Part shown: in pieces, positions 22,494-34,823 of the stretch
Layout: each line of letters begins with the position of its first letter
Numbering within the stretch: the first letter of the stretch is position 1
Assembly (NCBI GenBank): GCA_024699855.1
Contig: JAMPIQ010000001.1
Span: forward strand, 7,254,001-7,318,000
Direction of reading: 5' to 3'
DNA length: 64,000 bases
Source: Aphelenchoides besseyi
Taxonomy: Eukaryota; Nematoda; Chromadorea; Rhabditida; Aphelenchoididae
Made by a program: the position numbers and the translations under genes
Notes under the pieces: generated by a model
Seen by the model: the letters and a program-made list of their open reading frames with translations, nothing else
Databases searched by the model: none
What the model was told of the DNA's origin: nothing

Positions 22494-23372
22494 TCGAATT
22501 CCATTTTCCGTGTTTTCCACTTGAAAGAGTAAACCTTTCTATCAATTTGATAATCAAAAACCTACTTCATTTTTGGTCGATTCGGATTGAAAATTCAGTA
22601 ATTGGCCAAGAGGTAGTGGCCATCACCTGATTTACAACAGCCAAATTACTACAATATTATCATGAACTTCTATACACGCTCATTGGCTCCCTGTTTTTCT
22701 CTTCGAGAGAACGAGCGAACGGTTTTGGAAAAGAAGAAGTCAAAGAACAAGCGAGACATCACTTTTACTTTGTTTCTCTCGCTCTGCTTCCGATCCACTG
22801 ATCAGTCAGCCTTTTGATTGAGTGGCTTCTTTAAAACCAACATGCTTTCGTGTTGTTGTGTCTACTCGTAATGTGTCTTCTGTACAGGAGTGCTTTCCAA
22901 TAGACCTGAAGGAAAACTGTAAATCCTCTAAAACTTATTCCACGCGCTTCGGTACCCAGGATATCAACAGGAGTCTCGGTCGGTCCCGGCGTAACTGTGC
23001 TTCGGCGCAGATGGTAATTCGGGTTGGTGATCGTCTGAGAATTCTATCGAGTATGTTGGCAGCTAGGAAGATCCTGGTTAACTTTTTGTCAAATTTAGTT
23101 TATTACAAGGTCTTTGCTTGCACTTAACTACTTGTTTTATTAGACAAACAAAAAGCGAATAGCATTTGGTAGCTGTAAATTTAGAAAGAGCAGCTCAAAA
23201 ACAATTGATCAGTAAAGTTCCATCGTCTGAGATTACAACCACTTAATAACCTAGAAATCGCTGATGAATTCCGTTTATAAGACTTCGGCACCAGTTCTTT
23301 TTAGCTATTAATTTATTTACAAACTCAAGCAAACAACATCTAACAAACAACAAAACTAAACACCGGCGCATA
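22494..23372. other. Intergenic
   Basis: Convergent interval between the phosphatase and the SLC4 gene. A 101-codon plus-strand frame (22822-23127) has no motif. No repeat or RNA gene recognised. Confidence 0.5.
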
Positions 23373-26300
23373 TTAACTTGGATTCTTCCCGTTTGTTTTG
23401 ATTAATGGAATCGAATTCTTCTTTTCTTTAGACAGCTTTTGGTTGTTGGCTCTTCGTTGTCTGCTATGTTTTCTCAGATCCAAAACTAATTGTTTCGGTC
23501 TCATCGGTTTGAGTAGACGACGAATATTCGGCAGTTCATCGTCCAATGCTATCAGCTCGTTATGCGTGAACTAAAGCAACTTTAGAAGCATTTCTTCTGT
23601 CAGTCAACTGACCATTCGTTGCAAAACGAAGATCCGTAGTGTAACCATGACGACGAGCATTACCGGAAAAACCATTGCGATACGACTGGCATAACGAATG
23701 ATAAAAAGCAGAATTATGCTGAGTGTTTGTATGAACGTGAACAAATGAACACGATGCATTCGAACAGCTCTCAACCACGGCAAATCCGGTTGGTTCTTGA
23801 CAGGCATGAATAGAAGTCCCAATCGTTGAACATACTAAACGAATTAAAAATCCAATTTTTGTCTTCTACCTGCTGACCCAAAAGAGACATTGCACCGACA
23901 TACAAGAAGACACCAGTTAATACGGGCATCTGAATACCTTAGGTTAACAATCTATGGTTTAGACTTACAGGAACAAGTTTTACAACAGGAGCAAAAAACA
24001 GTGAAACTCCAATGAGAATATGAGCAATCAGCGTTGTCATTCTTTGTTCTCTTGATTTGAAGATCAAAACTGAGAAAGACCAATAAACTCACTTCACACC
24101 CAAAAATCGAGGGGTTTCTCCAGGAGCAGCAATTTCCGAATAGAACTTCAACGAATCAACATGACTGACAGTAAGAACGGGCGATGCTGCATAGAAGGGC
24201 AGACCAAGAAGTGCACAAGTCAAAATTAAAGCCATCAAAACCAGCAAATCCAAATGATAACCCCAGTTTTTGCGGAGTTTGTTTTCTTTTCGATTAATAA
24301 TTCCACTGGAAATTTGTTGATCCATAACCAAAAGAATAGTGAAGAACGCAGCGGGTACTATAGCAATCAGTGCCACGTGATATCCTTCAATTGCGAAAAC
24401 ATCCACAACCCATGATCTTTCCATTGTTGGCTAAATTGTTTTGCTTAAAAACCGACTGTCTTGTAGACAATTAGACCTGTAGTTTCAACGGAAACTTTAG
24501 ACTTGGAACGTCCAAACCGGTCATTTTGCTCAACAACGTAAAGATCACGACCGCGATCACAACTCCAAAATCAGATATGACATGTCGAATCTACAAGAAG
24601 AATTTTCGAGCAATTGAATACTCATTGCTCACCTTCCATGCTAAGTACGGAGAGTTGCGAAACTTCGTTAACTTCATTGAAACGAAAAATGTACAAATAG
24701 CCAACAGAATCGAGAAGATCAAAATGTCCGGTTTGAAAAAACATGCAAGACCTTGAGGAGTTCCACCCAACGCTTGACACCTGAACAACATAAAACTAAA
24801 ACGTTTGTAGCAAAACCAACCGTGTGACTCCAATGCTCAAATTTTTGATCACGTAACCTTCCGTCTCATTTGTTGCGTCTTTAGGCCTTTCGAGCAAACA
24901 ATAACAAGTCGAATCGATTACATCCTTAGATTTTCGTCAACATGTAATTCTTTTGCACTTACCTGTGGCTTCCAAGTAATCGGCGCTTCGTATGAAATTT
25001 CGTAAATCTTCTGACATGCTTGAACGATAAAAGCCACGGAAACCAACGTCGCAAATCCCTCCTCGGTGAATCGTGTAATCAATCCAACCAGCGCTGATGC
25101 ATCGGTTGCAATTAAAAGAATGAAAAAAAAAGCAACCCAACAACCCAGCCAGAATCTGAACGGCAAAAACTCCCAATCATTCGAAGTACAAAAGTCGTAG
25201 ACGACTTTTTCGAATATGAAAGTCGCACCAGTTGCCGAAAGAATCGTAAGAGGTTGTCCACCAAACAATGCAAATGTTATTCCGCATATCGACGCAGAGA
25301 CCATGGACTCAATCGCAGCCATTTGTTGGTGTGTTGCTCGTTCATAAACTGCTCCAAACGTGAGTGCAACAATTAGTGCCGAAAAAAACAAAACGATAAC
25401 GGCACCAAGCGACTGACTAATGCGACCACTGAAGAAATCGGTAAAATCGGACAAATACCATTGAGTTTTGCGTCTAAACATACTCTGTGAACAGCTGCAA
25501 CAAACAGTTAGCTCACTTCACATCATCGACAAGACCGCCAAAAATCCGACCGCTTCGTCGAATGACCAACGAACTTTGGTTGCCTGCTTCACGCTCATCG
25601 TCCGCATCTTCTATTGAAGTTGAGTACATTTTCCCAATGTTACGAATTGGCTGAACGAAAAGCCCTAATTACCAGTTCAATGTCAACAGACCATATCGTC
25701 GTTAACGTCGGCAGACCATCGAGTATCAGGTCGACATTTTCCAGGCGGAATTAACGTTGCTTGACTAAAATACTCCTCCACGGCATCGGCGATTGTGAAA
25801 CGATTCAAACTGTTGTGCGCAACTTGATGGAAGATCTAAATTCAGATGCTATTAGCCGTCGACTTTGCCTTCTGACCTCATCACTGAACAGAGCTCCAAG
25901 CGTATAACCAATACCCAATGCTTCATCTTCATAATTGTCGTAATCATTTAACAAAATGTAAACAAATTTAACCGGATAAGGCTGCAAAAATAAGATATTG
26001 ATTATTAGTCGAATTTCTCTACTTGATCAGGTAACTCGGGATACATTGAAGCAGCGGTTTTCAGACGAACAAACGCACTTAACGGTCGTTGCAAAGCCCC
26101 GACATTTGCCACCATCTAAATTTCAAATCGATCATTCGTATCATCATTTCTGGTTACAATTGCAGCACTTTCGGTAGCTCGTGGTAAACGTCGCAAAAGT
26201 TTTTCGTCTGCCTGAACCGTCCTTAAGTTATTAGCAAGAAATAACAAAACAAACGTCTTCGAACTTGCTAGCTCGATCTCCATCTTCTTCTTCGTCATTC

Positions 26301-27078
26301 GTCGCTCGCTGTTGATGGTCACTAATTGGAACCGATGACTCGTTTACGGATCGAACATGTCCATCGATTAAGTGCAATTTAGGTGCATACAAAACTTCTC
26401 GAACCACCGCAGCGTTAGATTCCTCCAAAGCACCACTTTGAAGCCAATTCTTGATCACAAGATCACAAAGTCGAATAAACGACGAGCACTCGGCGTCGAG
26501 TAGCATGCTCCCTTTGCGCAATAGAGTTTTCACTTGCAATAATCCATGAACCGTCAGAAGTGTGATATGCGGTTTACTAAATCTCGTGCCATCGCCCTCG
26601 ACTATTTGTTTGAATCTAAAGTTTCATAAATAAACGGATTTCTCGTTTTTTCTAGCAACTTAACCCAACGGGCCGTTTGTCTCCACGCCAATTCCCATTC
26701 GTTCTCTGGTATCTCCGTTTCTTCCTCCTCAATCGATGTTGTTAAGAACATCATCTCGCAAAACAGTGCCGGAAGTTCTTCCGTTTTACTGTCTAGCAAA
26801 CGACGAACGTTGTCAATCGGAGCTAAACAACGAATCTGAAGCTTCTCGCGCAACAGCAAACTCACTATCGGGATAGTTGCCCAATTGAATCGACTGCGGA
26901 GAAAATAAAACCTCGTTCATCAAATCGACTGCAGAAACGTAAAATCGCAGAAGTTTACTGATCACTTACAGTTATTCGTTGTCTCATTTACACTCCGTTC
27001 TCTTGCTCTAGACCTCAAATTACCTTCGCTATCGCGCATATCCATCTCCATACTGCTGGAGCCAAAAGTCGTTGGCAT
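23373..27078 (-). CDS. SLC4-family bicarbonate transporter / anion exchanger
   Basis: Eighteen exons close in phase to 988 residues: complement(23373..23570, 23613..23834, 23870..23929, 23969..24050, 24093..24430, 24477..24590, 24633..24772, 24858..24924, 24963..25482, 25517..25650, 25692..25835, 25877..25981, 26023..26115, 26158..26221, 26265..26615, 26660..26822, 26866..26928, 26970..27078). The cytoplasmic domain has TARWVKF, FSKPHITLLTVHGLL and AFVRLKTAA. Then come RSGRIFGGLVDDV and YLSDFTDFF at the membrane entry. The transport domain has FGGQPLTILSATGATFIFE, the conserved ITRFTEEGFA, MDQQISSGIINRKENKL with YHLDLLVL, and MPVLTGVFLYVGAMSLLGQQ. FTHNELIALDDELP follows in the cytoplasmic tail. 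It moves bicarbonate across the plasma membrane in exchange for chloride or with sodium; the sequence read here does not separate AE from NBC types. Residues at the 25482 junction are slightly uncertain because the intron there is only 34 bp. Confidence 0.93.
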
Positions 27079-27552
27079 CGCAAAGCATTAGCCGACTTTA
27101 CTCTCGTCTTAAAAACTACACGGATTTCATCTTTGAAGCAATCGATCAAGCAGTTCACAAACAAAAACGGGATCACGAAATACAATCAAATGACAACGAG
27201 CGCAAGGCGGCCTTGCGACCAATTCCGAACCCTCTGCTTTCGTTTGACAGTCGCCGTCAAATGTCGAAAAACATTTTCATTGCGACAAATCGAAACGATG
27301 GGAAGACGTGAATCGCCCTCTGTCTTTTTTCTAAATTTGCGCTCTATTGCACATTGAAAAACCACTAGGAGTAGTCTTTCAGTCGCGGGTTGTAACGAGA
27401 ATCATGCGAAAAGACGGAAACAACTTCTTCAGTTTTCAATCGACTGTCATAAAATTCACCGAGTCGCCCGCTGGGCATCACACAAATTTACAACAAAACA
27501 AGTGACATTTGTAGTTTATTTTTGCATAACACCGACCGTTTACAATGTAAGC
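27079..27552. other. Intergenic
   Basis: Upstream side of the SLC4 gene and downstream side of the small membrane-protein gene. Plus-strand frames 27072-27357 overlap SLC4 exon 1 in antisense and look like chance. Confidence 0.5.
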
Positions 27553-27960
27553 TCACGAGTGCTTCTTCTTTCGTTGCATCACGTATTGAACTCGACAGCT
27601 GTGATCCTGATTGTCCGGACGTCGCGCATCAAAAACCGCCTCCTCGGACTCGTAATATCGACGAAGAATCGATGGTGGTATGTGCGGCTAAAATTCAAAT
27701 ATAAACAAGCAGTTAGATGACTTGTGAACTTACTTGCATTCGAGTGTATTTCTGAAACGAAGATGAGCATCAAAAGCTTAATAGTTCGAATACCTGAAGA
27801 TTGTACATCCCGTGAAAACGACGAGAACGTTCACAACTAATAGCGTAGATCTTTTTGCGAGCATTGAAATACAGACCCATTTCAAAACTCAACAATAAAA
27901 GCAAAACTCCTGCAAATAACCGTAAGCAAGAAGGTGTTTTCAAATTCACCAAAAATAAAC
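27553..27960 (-). CDS. Small single-pass membrane protein, start unresolved
   Basis: Three exons are supported: complement(27553..27687), an 18-nt micro-exon complement(27734..27751), and one ending at 27794 and running up to about 27960. The protein has one hydrophobic helix (RLFAGVLLLLLSFEMGLYF), a basic and Cys-containing stretch, then a soluble tail with PPSILRRYY and an RKKKHS C-terminus. Phases close through the three exons. The N-terminal exon is unclear: an ATG at 28079 opens MKRLVAISIVLD, but I could not join it in phase. I recognise no family. Confidence 0.55.
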
Positions 27961-28179
27961 AGCAACTGTACTTCGAGCATAGTCAACTTGAATCCCATTG
28001 GGGCAATGGAATGACGACATCCGTCGACGACGACAATCGAAGAGTCGAGAACAATTGAAATTGCAACCAACCGTTTCATATCAAGGCGCTTTTGAGAATT
28101 AAGAGTTTGTAACTTTAAACTTGTCAGATGGATATGTAATGCACACTGTTAGTTGACAGCCATTTTATGGTGAATCAAA

Positions 28180-28599
28180 ATGTGTGGTGGTTTCACGATT
28201 TCTGTTCTAATCGCTTTGATTGGAACAGTTAGTGCCGTAGCTACTGACGCAATTAGTTTACGTAAGTTACTTTTCTTTTATTGTAAATGGTAATCTTTAG
28301 GAGGTTTTGCTACGATTCCAACAGTCTGCTTCTTTCTGATGGTCATTTCACTCGTTTCGTTGATCATATTTCTATTTGCCAATACGGTCTTCTACTTGAA
28401 TCGTGTAGAGATAAGCGAAGAGAAACTGAAAACTGCTGTCGACCTCATGGAAGCACTTCGACATGCTCGTCAAGAGATGATTCAATTGAAGAGAACAAAG
28501 TTTCTAGTTTCCAACTTCTCGTCGATTCTTGATTTTAGGCTTGACGAAGAACTCAAGGAAATCAAGCAGGCTGAAGAAATCCAATTGTCGGTCAATTAA
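28180..28599 (+). CDS. Small membrane protein with C-terminal coiled coil
   Basis: Exons 28180..28261, 28301..28499 and 28539..28599 close in phase to 113 residues. An N-terminal hydrophobic segment (residues about 4-24, possibly a signal anchor) is followed by a strong membrane helix (CFFLMVISLVSLIIFLF). A charged, heptad-like helix rich in Glu, Lys and Leu runs to the C-terminus. If the last intron were retained the frame stays open, adding a short insert. No family recognised. It is the first of four same-strand genes in 28.2-31.8 kb. Confidence 0.6.
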
Positions 28600-28836
28600 C
28601 ACGCAGAATTCATTTTGGTTTTCGAACATGACAATAAACTTTTTGGTGAGCAGAAAAAGCATTAAACAGTTGATTGTACAGCAACAAATAGGTTTCTGTT
28701 GGTGTTTCAGCTGTTCGTTATGATGTGTCTCATAACGACCGATGCCTTCTACCTTTTGCTTTCCGTTGGTTTGCTTTTCTGCGGCGAAAAGCACTAAAAA
28801 GCGAAAGTTGCACGCGCTTTTTATATCCAAATCGCA

Positions 28837-29466
28837 ATGATTTCTCGTGTAGTTGTCGACGCGTGTATTCCGAAGATGTTAAACGTCGCCCGACTAAAGC
28901 CCGTTTCCGTCTATCAACGAGTATCTCGTCAGTTTTCTGCAGCTGCTGCTGCCACCGATGGAATTCCACTCGCCGAAGGTCCATCATCTTCAGTACCAAC
29001 GACTGAACGAACAGTTTCACCACAAATCGAATCGTTGGTCAATCAAATTGCCAGTCTGTCGTTACTCGAAGTTGCCGATTTGAACTACGCTCTGAAGAAG
29101 AAGTTGAACATTCCCGATCAGCCACTCTTCGCCGCCACAGCCATGGCTCAAGCTTCTCCAGCTGCCGGTTAGTTCTTGATTTTTGGACAATTTCAAGTTT
29201 CATTTGCAGCTCCAGCTGAAACTGCTGCCGAAGACGACACGCCGAAGAAAACAAGTTTCGCGGTCAAATTGACAAAATACGATGAAACGAAGAAGATCGC
29301 TTTGATTAAAGAGATTCGCACAGCAATTGCCGGATTGAATTTGGTACAAGCAAAGAAGTTTGTCGAGAGTGCACCAGTCGAAGTGAAAGCAGATTTGGGT
29401 AAAAACGAAGCAGACGAATTGAAAGCGCTTTTGGAGAAGGTCGGAGCAACTTGTGAAGTGATCTAA
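28837..29466 (+). CDS. mrpl12: Mitochondrial ribosomal protein bL12m (MRPL12)
   Basis: Exons 28837..29167 and 29210..29466 give 195 residues. A basic, Arg/Ala-rich presequence targets mitochondria. The N-terminal dimerisation helix follows (QIASLSLLEVADLNYALKKKL), then an Ala/Pro-rich hinge at the exon boundary. The compact C-terminal factor-binding domain contains KTSFAVKLTKYDETKKIALIK and ALLEKVGATCEVI, with the VEVKADLGKNEADELKALLE helix. bL12m forms the stalk of the mitochondrial large subunit that recruits translation factors. Length and hinge fit the family. Confidence 0.95.
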
Positions 29467-29668
29467 AGCCATTCAAGATTTTCAATTTTACTCGACTTAG
29501 GTTGTTTCTTTGTTGTTTGTTTTGTTTATTGGTATTAAAGGACTTGATTTCACGAATGTTCTAAAGGGACTCAGTTGGTTTAAAGTGACCAATAGCTACT
29601 CGAATCGTTCTTTCTCCACTTCTTATTTTCCACAGATTCACTACATTCGATAGAAGTTGACGACTGAA

Positions 29669-29977
29669 ATGGCACGTGGACATCAAAAACTTCAAAGTCA
29701 ACAGAAGAATCAAAAGAAGCAGGAGGCTGCGAAGAAGGGACAATCCAGCGATCAGAAGGCTGCTGCTCAAAAAGCATTGCAATTTAAGTGCACAGTTTGT
29801 ATGGCTCAGATGCCCGATCCGAAGGTATGTTAATGATAAGGTTTTAGTGCCAATCAAATTTTTTTGATTGACATCTTAGTTTTGACTGTTCGTTGATTTC
29901 AGACCTACAAACAACACTTCGAATCGCGACACCCGAAAGCTCCTTTGCCTTCCGAATTGGTTGACGTTGCTGCCTAA
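29669..29977 (+). CDS. znf706: ZNF706 / small 4F5-type zinc-finger protein
   Basis: Exons 29669..29824 and 29903..29977 encode 76 residues, the exact length of vertebrate ZNF706. The N-terminus MARGHQKLQSQQKNQKKQ is the 4F5-like basic helix. A single C2H2 finger follows: CTVCMAQMPDPKTYKQHFESRH, abbreviated C-x2-C...H-x4-H with Cys in exon 1 and His in exon 2, so the intron cuts through the finger. ZNF706 is a small nuclear protein linked to repression and stem-cell exit in mammals. The intron at 29825-29902 is 78 bp. Confidence 0.95.
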
Positions 29978-30338
29978 CTTTTTCAAGCTGTTCAGCTCAA
30001 ATTTATTACCGTCATATTTATTTTGTTTTCGATCTGACGGTACTTTTTGTTTTTTAATGAAATCCCGATAAACTTGTTTCTTTGTAATTTCGTGGTCTTT
30101 GAGCCGGTAATCAGATGGAAAACAATTCGAAATGTGGAGATTGAAGGGCTCTTGAAATTTCTTGATTAGATGAAATTGCCAGTGACAAGCAAAGATTGAC
30201 ATCTCGCGTGGAGTTTGTTTGTGCCGACCCACTGAATTGATAAGATTATATCGTGACATTCTTCGTCATCGAACTCATGACCATCAGTTCGCTTTCTTCG
30301 ACAGTCGGGAAGCTGGTGATTGTTTTGCGCTGTCAAAA
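29978..30338. other. Intergenic, promoter side of cathepsin B
   Basis: 361 bp between ZNF706 and cathepsin B on the same strand. A minus-strand frame (29876-30259) has no motif and overlaps the ZNF706 exon, so I treat it as chance. Confidence 0.5.
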
Positions 30339-31822
<1,484 letters not shown>

Positions 31823-31897
31823 ACAATAAGAACGTTCGTTTTTATTTTACATTTCGCTCGATTGTACAATTGCTAATCGTTTGAATAAACGTTTTCC

Positions 31898-32850
31898 TTA
31901 TTCGGCTTCCGTGTTCTTCTTTTGACAATCGCCATTGCGTTCCATTCCCTTTAAGCGGTCTTCCAATGCCTAAAAACAAATTCTGCAATCTGCAATTACC
32001 AATCGATTTACCGCAACTTGACCGCCCAATGACTTGCACTGTTCAACCAAACGGTCCAATTCGTTCTTGAGGCGCACGATCTCTGTTGCAACATTCTTCT
32101 TGTCAAATTGTTTTTCAACTAAAAATATTCCACGGACTTAGAGTTTCCACATCGAAAACAAACCGGCTGACTTCTTGGCGGTCGATTGGCCGTCGCTTGC
32201 CGAACTGGTACTCAGAGCTGAACCGGTCGTAGTTGTAGTGGACGAATCGTATGATGAGTCGCTGCTGTGCCCTGAAGTTTCACTTTCGGTGCGTGTAATG
32301 AATGGCGTAGTTCCAATCGGAAACATGCGAATGCATTGAACGTGTTCCAACGAGTTTGCACGATCCGATTGCCAAACTTTTCGACGATCTTGCTCGTCTT
32401 CAGGTGCAGCAATCGCTTGAACGAGAAACTTGTGACGTTGATGAAACGGCCCTGCAAGTTGAACGGTAACATTCAATGACTCCGATGCAGTCAAAAAGCC
32501 CGATTGAGGAGATACGATGTAGCGAGTAGGCGCCGTACAACGAAAACGCCATGCGACTCGATGTTTCGCAATGTTTCTGAAACAATGATAACAAGAAACT
32601 GTAACTCGAGACTTACACAACTTTAAAAGTCGTTTTGATTGGCAATGGAGCAGCCAAATTGAACTTGAGTTGAAACGGTTCAACGGAAACCATTTTCAAC
32701 GGATGGCTCTCAACCACCGCCTTTTGATCTTCCGCTTGTTGCTGTTGCATTGATGCGGACAAAAAAGGTGGGATCGAAGCATCTGAAAGAGCGCAGATAG
32801 CTGTTAATTAAGGAAATGACTTTACCTTTTGGTTGAGTTGGAGACCCCAT
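31898..32850 (-). CDS. VAP-like MSP-domain protein without membrane anchor
   Basis: Five exons, complement(31898..31969, 32012..32118, 32164..32576, 32617..32782, 32826..32850), close in phase to 260 residues. The MSP domain (about 45-160) has VEPFQLKFNL, NIAKHRVAWRFRCTAP, TRYIVSPQSGFL and HKFLVQAIAAP. This matches VAPA/VAPB/VPR-1, which bind FFAT motifs at ER contact sites. A Ser/Thr-rich linker and a coiled coil (LKNELDRLVEQCKSLGG) follow. The usual C-terminal transmembrane anchor is missing: the last exon ends ...KKNTEAE and a TAA, close before the poly-A signal. Either the gene makes a soluble form, or an anchored isoform uses an exon I did not see. Divergent from mitoguardin with 288 bp between start codons. 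Confidence 0.88.
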
Positions 32851-33138
32851 GCTTCGTCGAAAAAGAGCCGATTGAAAGATACACGCACGCCAATTCAAGA
32901 ATGTTTGTCCGAATGAAAGAACCAAAAATCTTGATACAAGTGATTGAGAATTTGTTAGGCAAATGAACTATGCAAATTTTCTGTATAATCAATTGTGTCT
33001 CAAGAAGCTACTGTACTGGTCAGATGAGAGAGTTGACGAGAGACGAGTCTCATCGATTAGACAAAAAGTAGTGAGAACGATGATTCATGAATTGTACTTT
33101 AATGGTTTAAGACATTAATGTTATTGGGCTAAATACGA
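32851..33138. promoter_or_regulatory. Shared divergent promoter of VAP-like gene and mitoguardin
   Basis: 288 bp separate the two start codons, which point away from each other. The interval holds no open frame of note and no clear TATA box. The poly-A-free, mixed-sequence interval must contain promoter elements for both genes, so co-regulation is plausible. Confidence 0.55.
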
Positions 33139-34678
33139 ATGTCCATTTTCTTGGACTCATTACACGAAAATCCGCGTCGATGGGTTTTGTTGGCTACGGG
33201 TGTTGGCGCTTCGATTGCCATCTACTCGATTCTCACCAGGTTAGTTGTAATTCTATTTCAATTCCTACGATCAGTTTAGGCGTACAGAGCGACCGACTTC
33301 GCTACGACCGTTGACGAAACGGGAAACGTTTAAAACGCTTTTGGGCTGCGACGGCTTGACAAATGCATTGGTTAGTTTGGAGAAAATGCTTCACGACTTG
33401 GAGTCAACTCGATTCAAATCGAACAACGATCGTGACCGCTACGATTTAATTTACTCGGTTTCTACTCGTCTACGTGGTATTTTGGCTGATTTGCAGAAAC
33501 TGGAACGAAACGAATTCGACCCACGACCTGCAACTGAAGAAATCGGTAAATCCGATTCGAAAGCAGTTTGAGTGTTTTGTTTAGCAAAAGCTGTTTGGAA
33601 CAACAATCCTTCAACTCCGAATCCCGGAACATTGTCCGTTCTCTCTGACGATTCATTTTTGTCCGCAAATGATGACTTTGTAAGTTGCAAGTATATCTGT
33701 TGGTTTAATCGTGTCATTCAGTTGTTTCAAGCTCAAGAATCAGTTTCGGTTTCTGTGGATACCGAAAACGCGTCACTTTATCGCGAAGGTCTCCAAATGG
33801 CCGAAAAGCAGTTGGTTTTGTATCGCAAATCACGGTAATATTCTTCTAGAAGCTTTCATTAGTCATTTCTTTCAGTGCGGACATTTGTGGCTGTGAATCG
33901 GAAGTCGACTTTGCAGCCAAACTCTGGTGTTTACGTCGTGCTTTCGATTGTATTCTCGCGGATCAAAGTAGTCGACGCTGGTTGATTGGAGCGGGACGGA
34001 ACATGATCGCCGATTTGCTTCGACAGGACAAAAAAGATCCAAAAGATTTCTACGTTGCCTACGACCGACTCATGGAGTACATCGAAAATCCCGAGAATTA
34101 CGAGCAAATTGTAACGGAACTCAAAACTCGAAAGGCAATTTGATTTTTTGTTGTTGAATACGATGGTTTTCAGGTCGAATACGTGAACATTTGGGACGTT
34201 CTCATCGATTTTGTTCTTTTGGATTCCTTTGATGATCTTCGAAAACCGCCGTCTGGAATTATGGCGCTCTTCAAAAACCCGTTTATGAGTCGTTATGTCA
34301 AAGAGTCAACTCTGAACAACATCATTTGGTCTCTGATCAAAGTGAAACGTTCGAGACTCGCGGTTGGTTAATCGATTTAACGAGTCTAACAGATCAATTG
34401 ATGCTTAGATTCCCGATGGATTTGTTAGTCATTTCTACGACATTTCTCAAATCGTCACCCCGCCCTTAGCCATGGGACTTCTTGGCGGATCTGGAATCGA
34501 AGAACTATGTTACGACTTTAAAAACAACGTTGTGGCGTTGATTGTCGACTTGTTTAATCCCGCAAAAACGCGATATACAACTCTCACGGAGTTAACTGAA
34601 GACGTTCGCAAGCAACTAGTTGCTCGTTTGGAAATGGTTCAACTCAAATTTCGAAATGAGCTAATTCCTCCATCTTAA
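33139..34678 (+). CDS. miga: Mitoguardin (FAM73/MIGA)
   Basis: Seven exons (33139..33239, 33280..33545, 33585..33679, 33722..33834, 33876..34134, 34174..34362, 34409..34678) close in phase to 430 residues. An N-terminal helix (about 16-33, WVLLATGVGASIAIYSIL) anchors it to the outer mitochondrial membrane. The linker has an acidic Ser-rich segment with DDSFLSANDDF (144-154), a good phospho-FFAT match for binding VAP. The C-terminal lipid-transfer domain matches animal mitoguardins: NIWDVLIDFVLLDSFDDL, KPPSGIMALFKN, DGFVSHFYDIS and PPLAMGLLGGSG. Known role: ER-mitochondria contact, lipid transfer and mitochondrial fusion. The intron after 34134 has a GC donor (AAG|GCAATT), and both flanking exons keep frame and conserved residues. 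Confidence 0.93.
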
Positions 34679-34823
34679 CTTTGTCAATCTTATTTTTCAT
34701 GTATTTCTACGATGGTTAGTCGTTTTGAATAAACTTATTTTTAGAGGCGACGATCATTTGCTGATTTTATGGTAAAGTTTAAAAGAGTTATATCCAAATA
34801 ACAACGAATAAGTTAAAGGGAAA

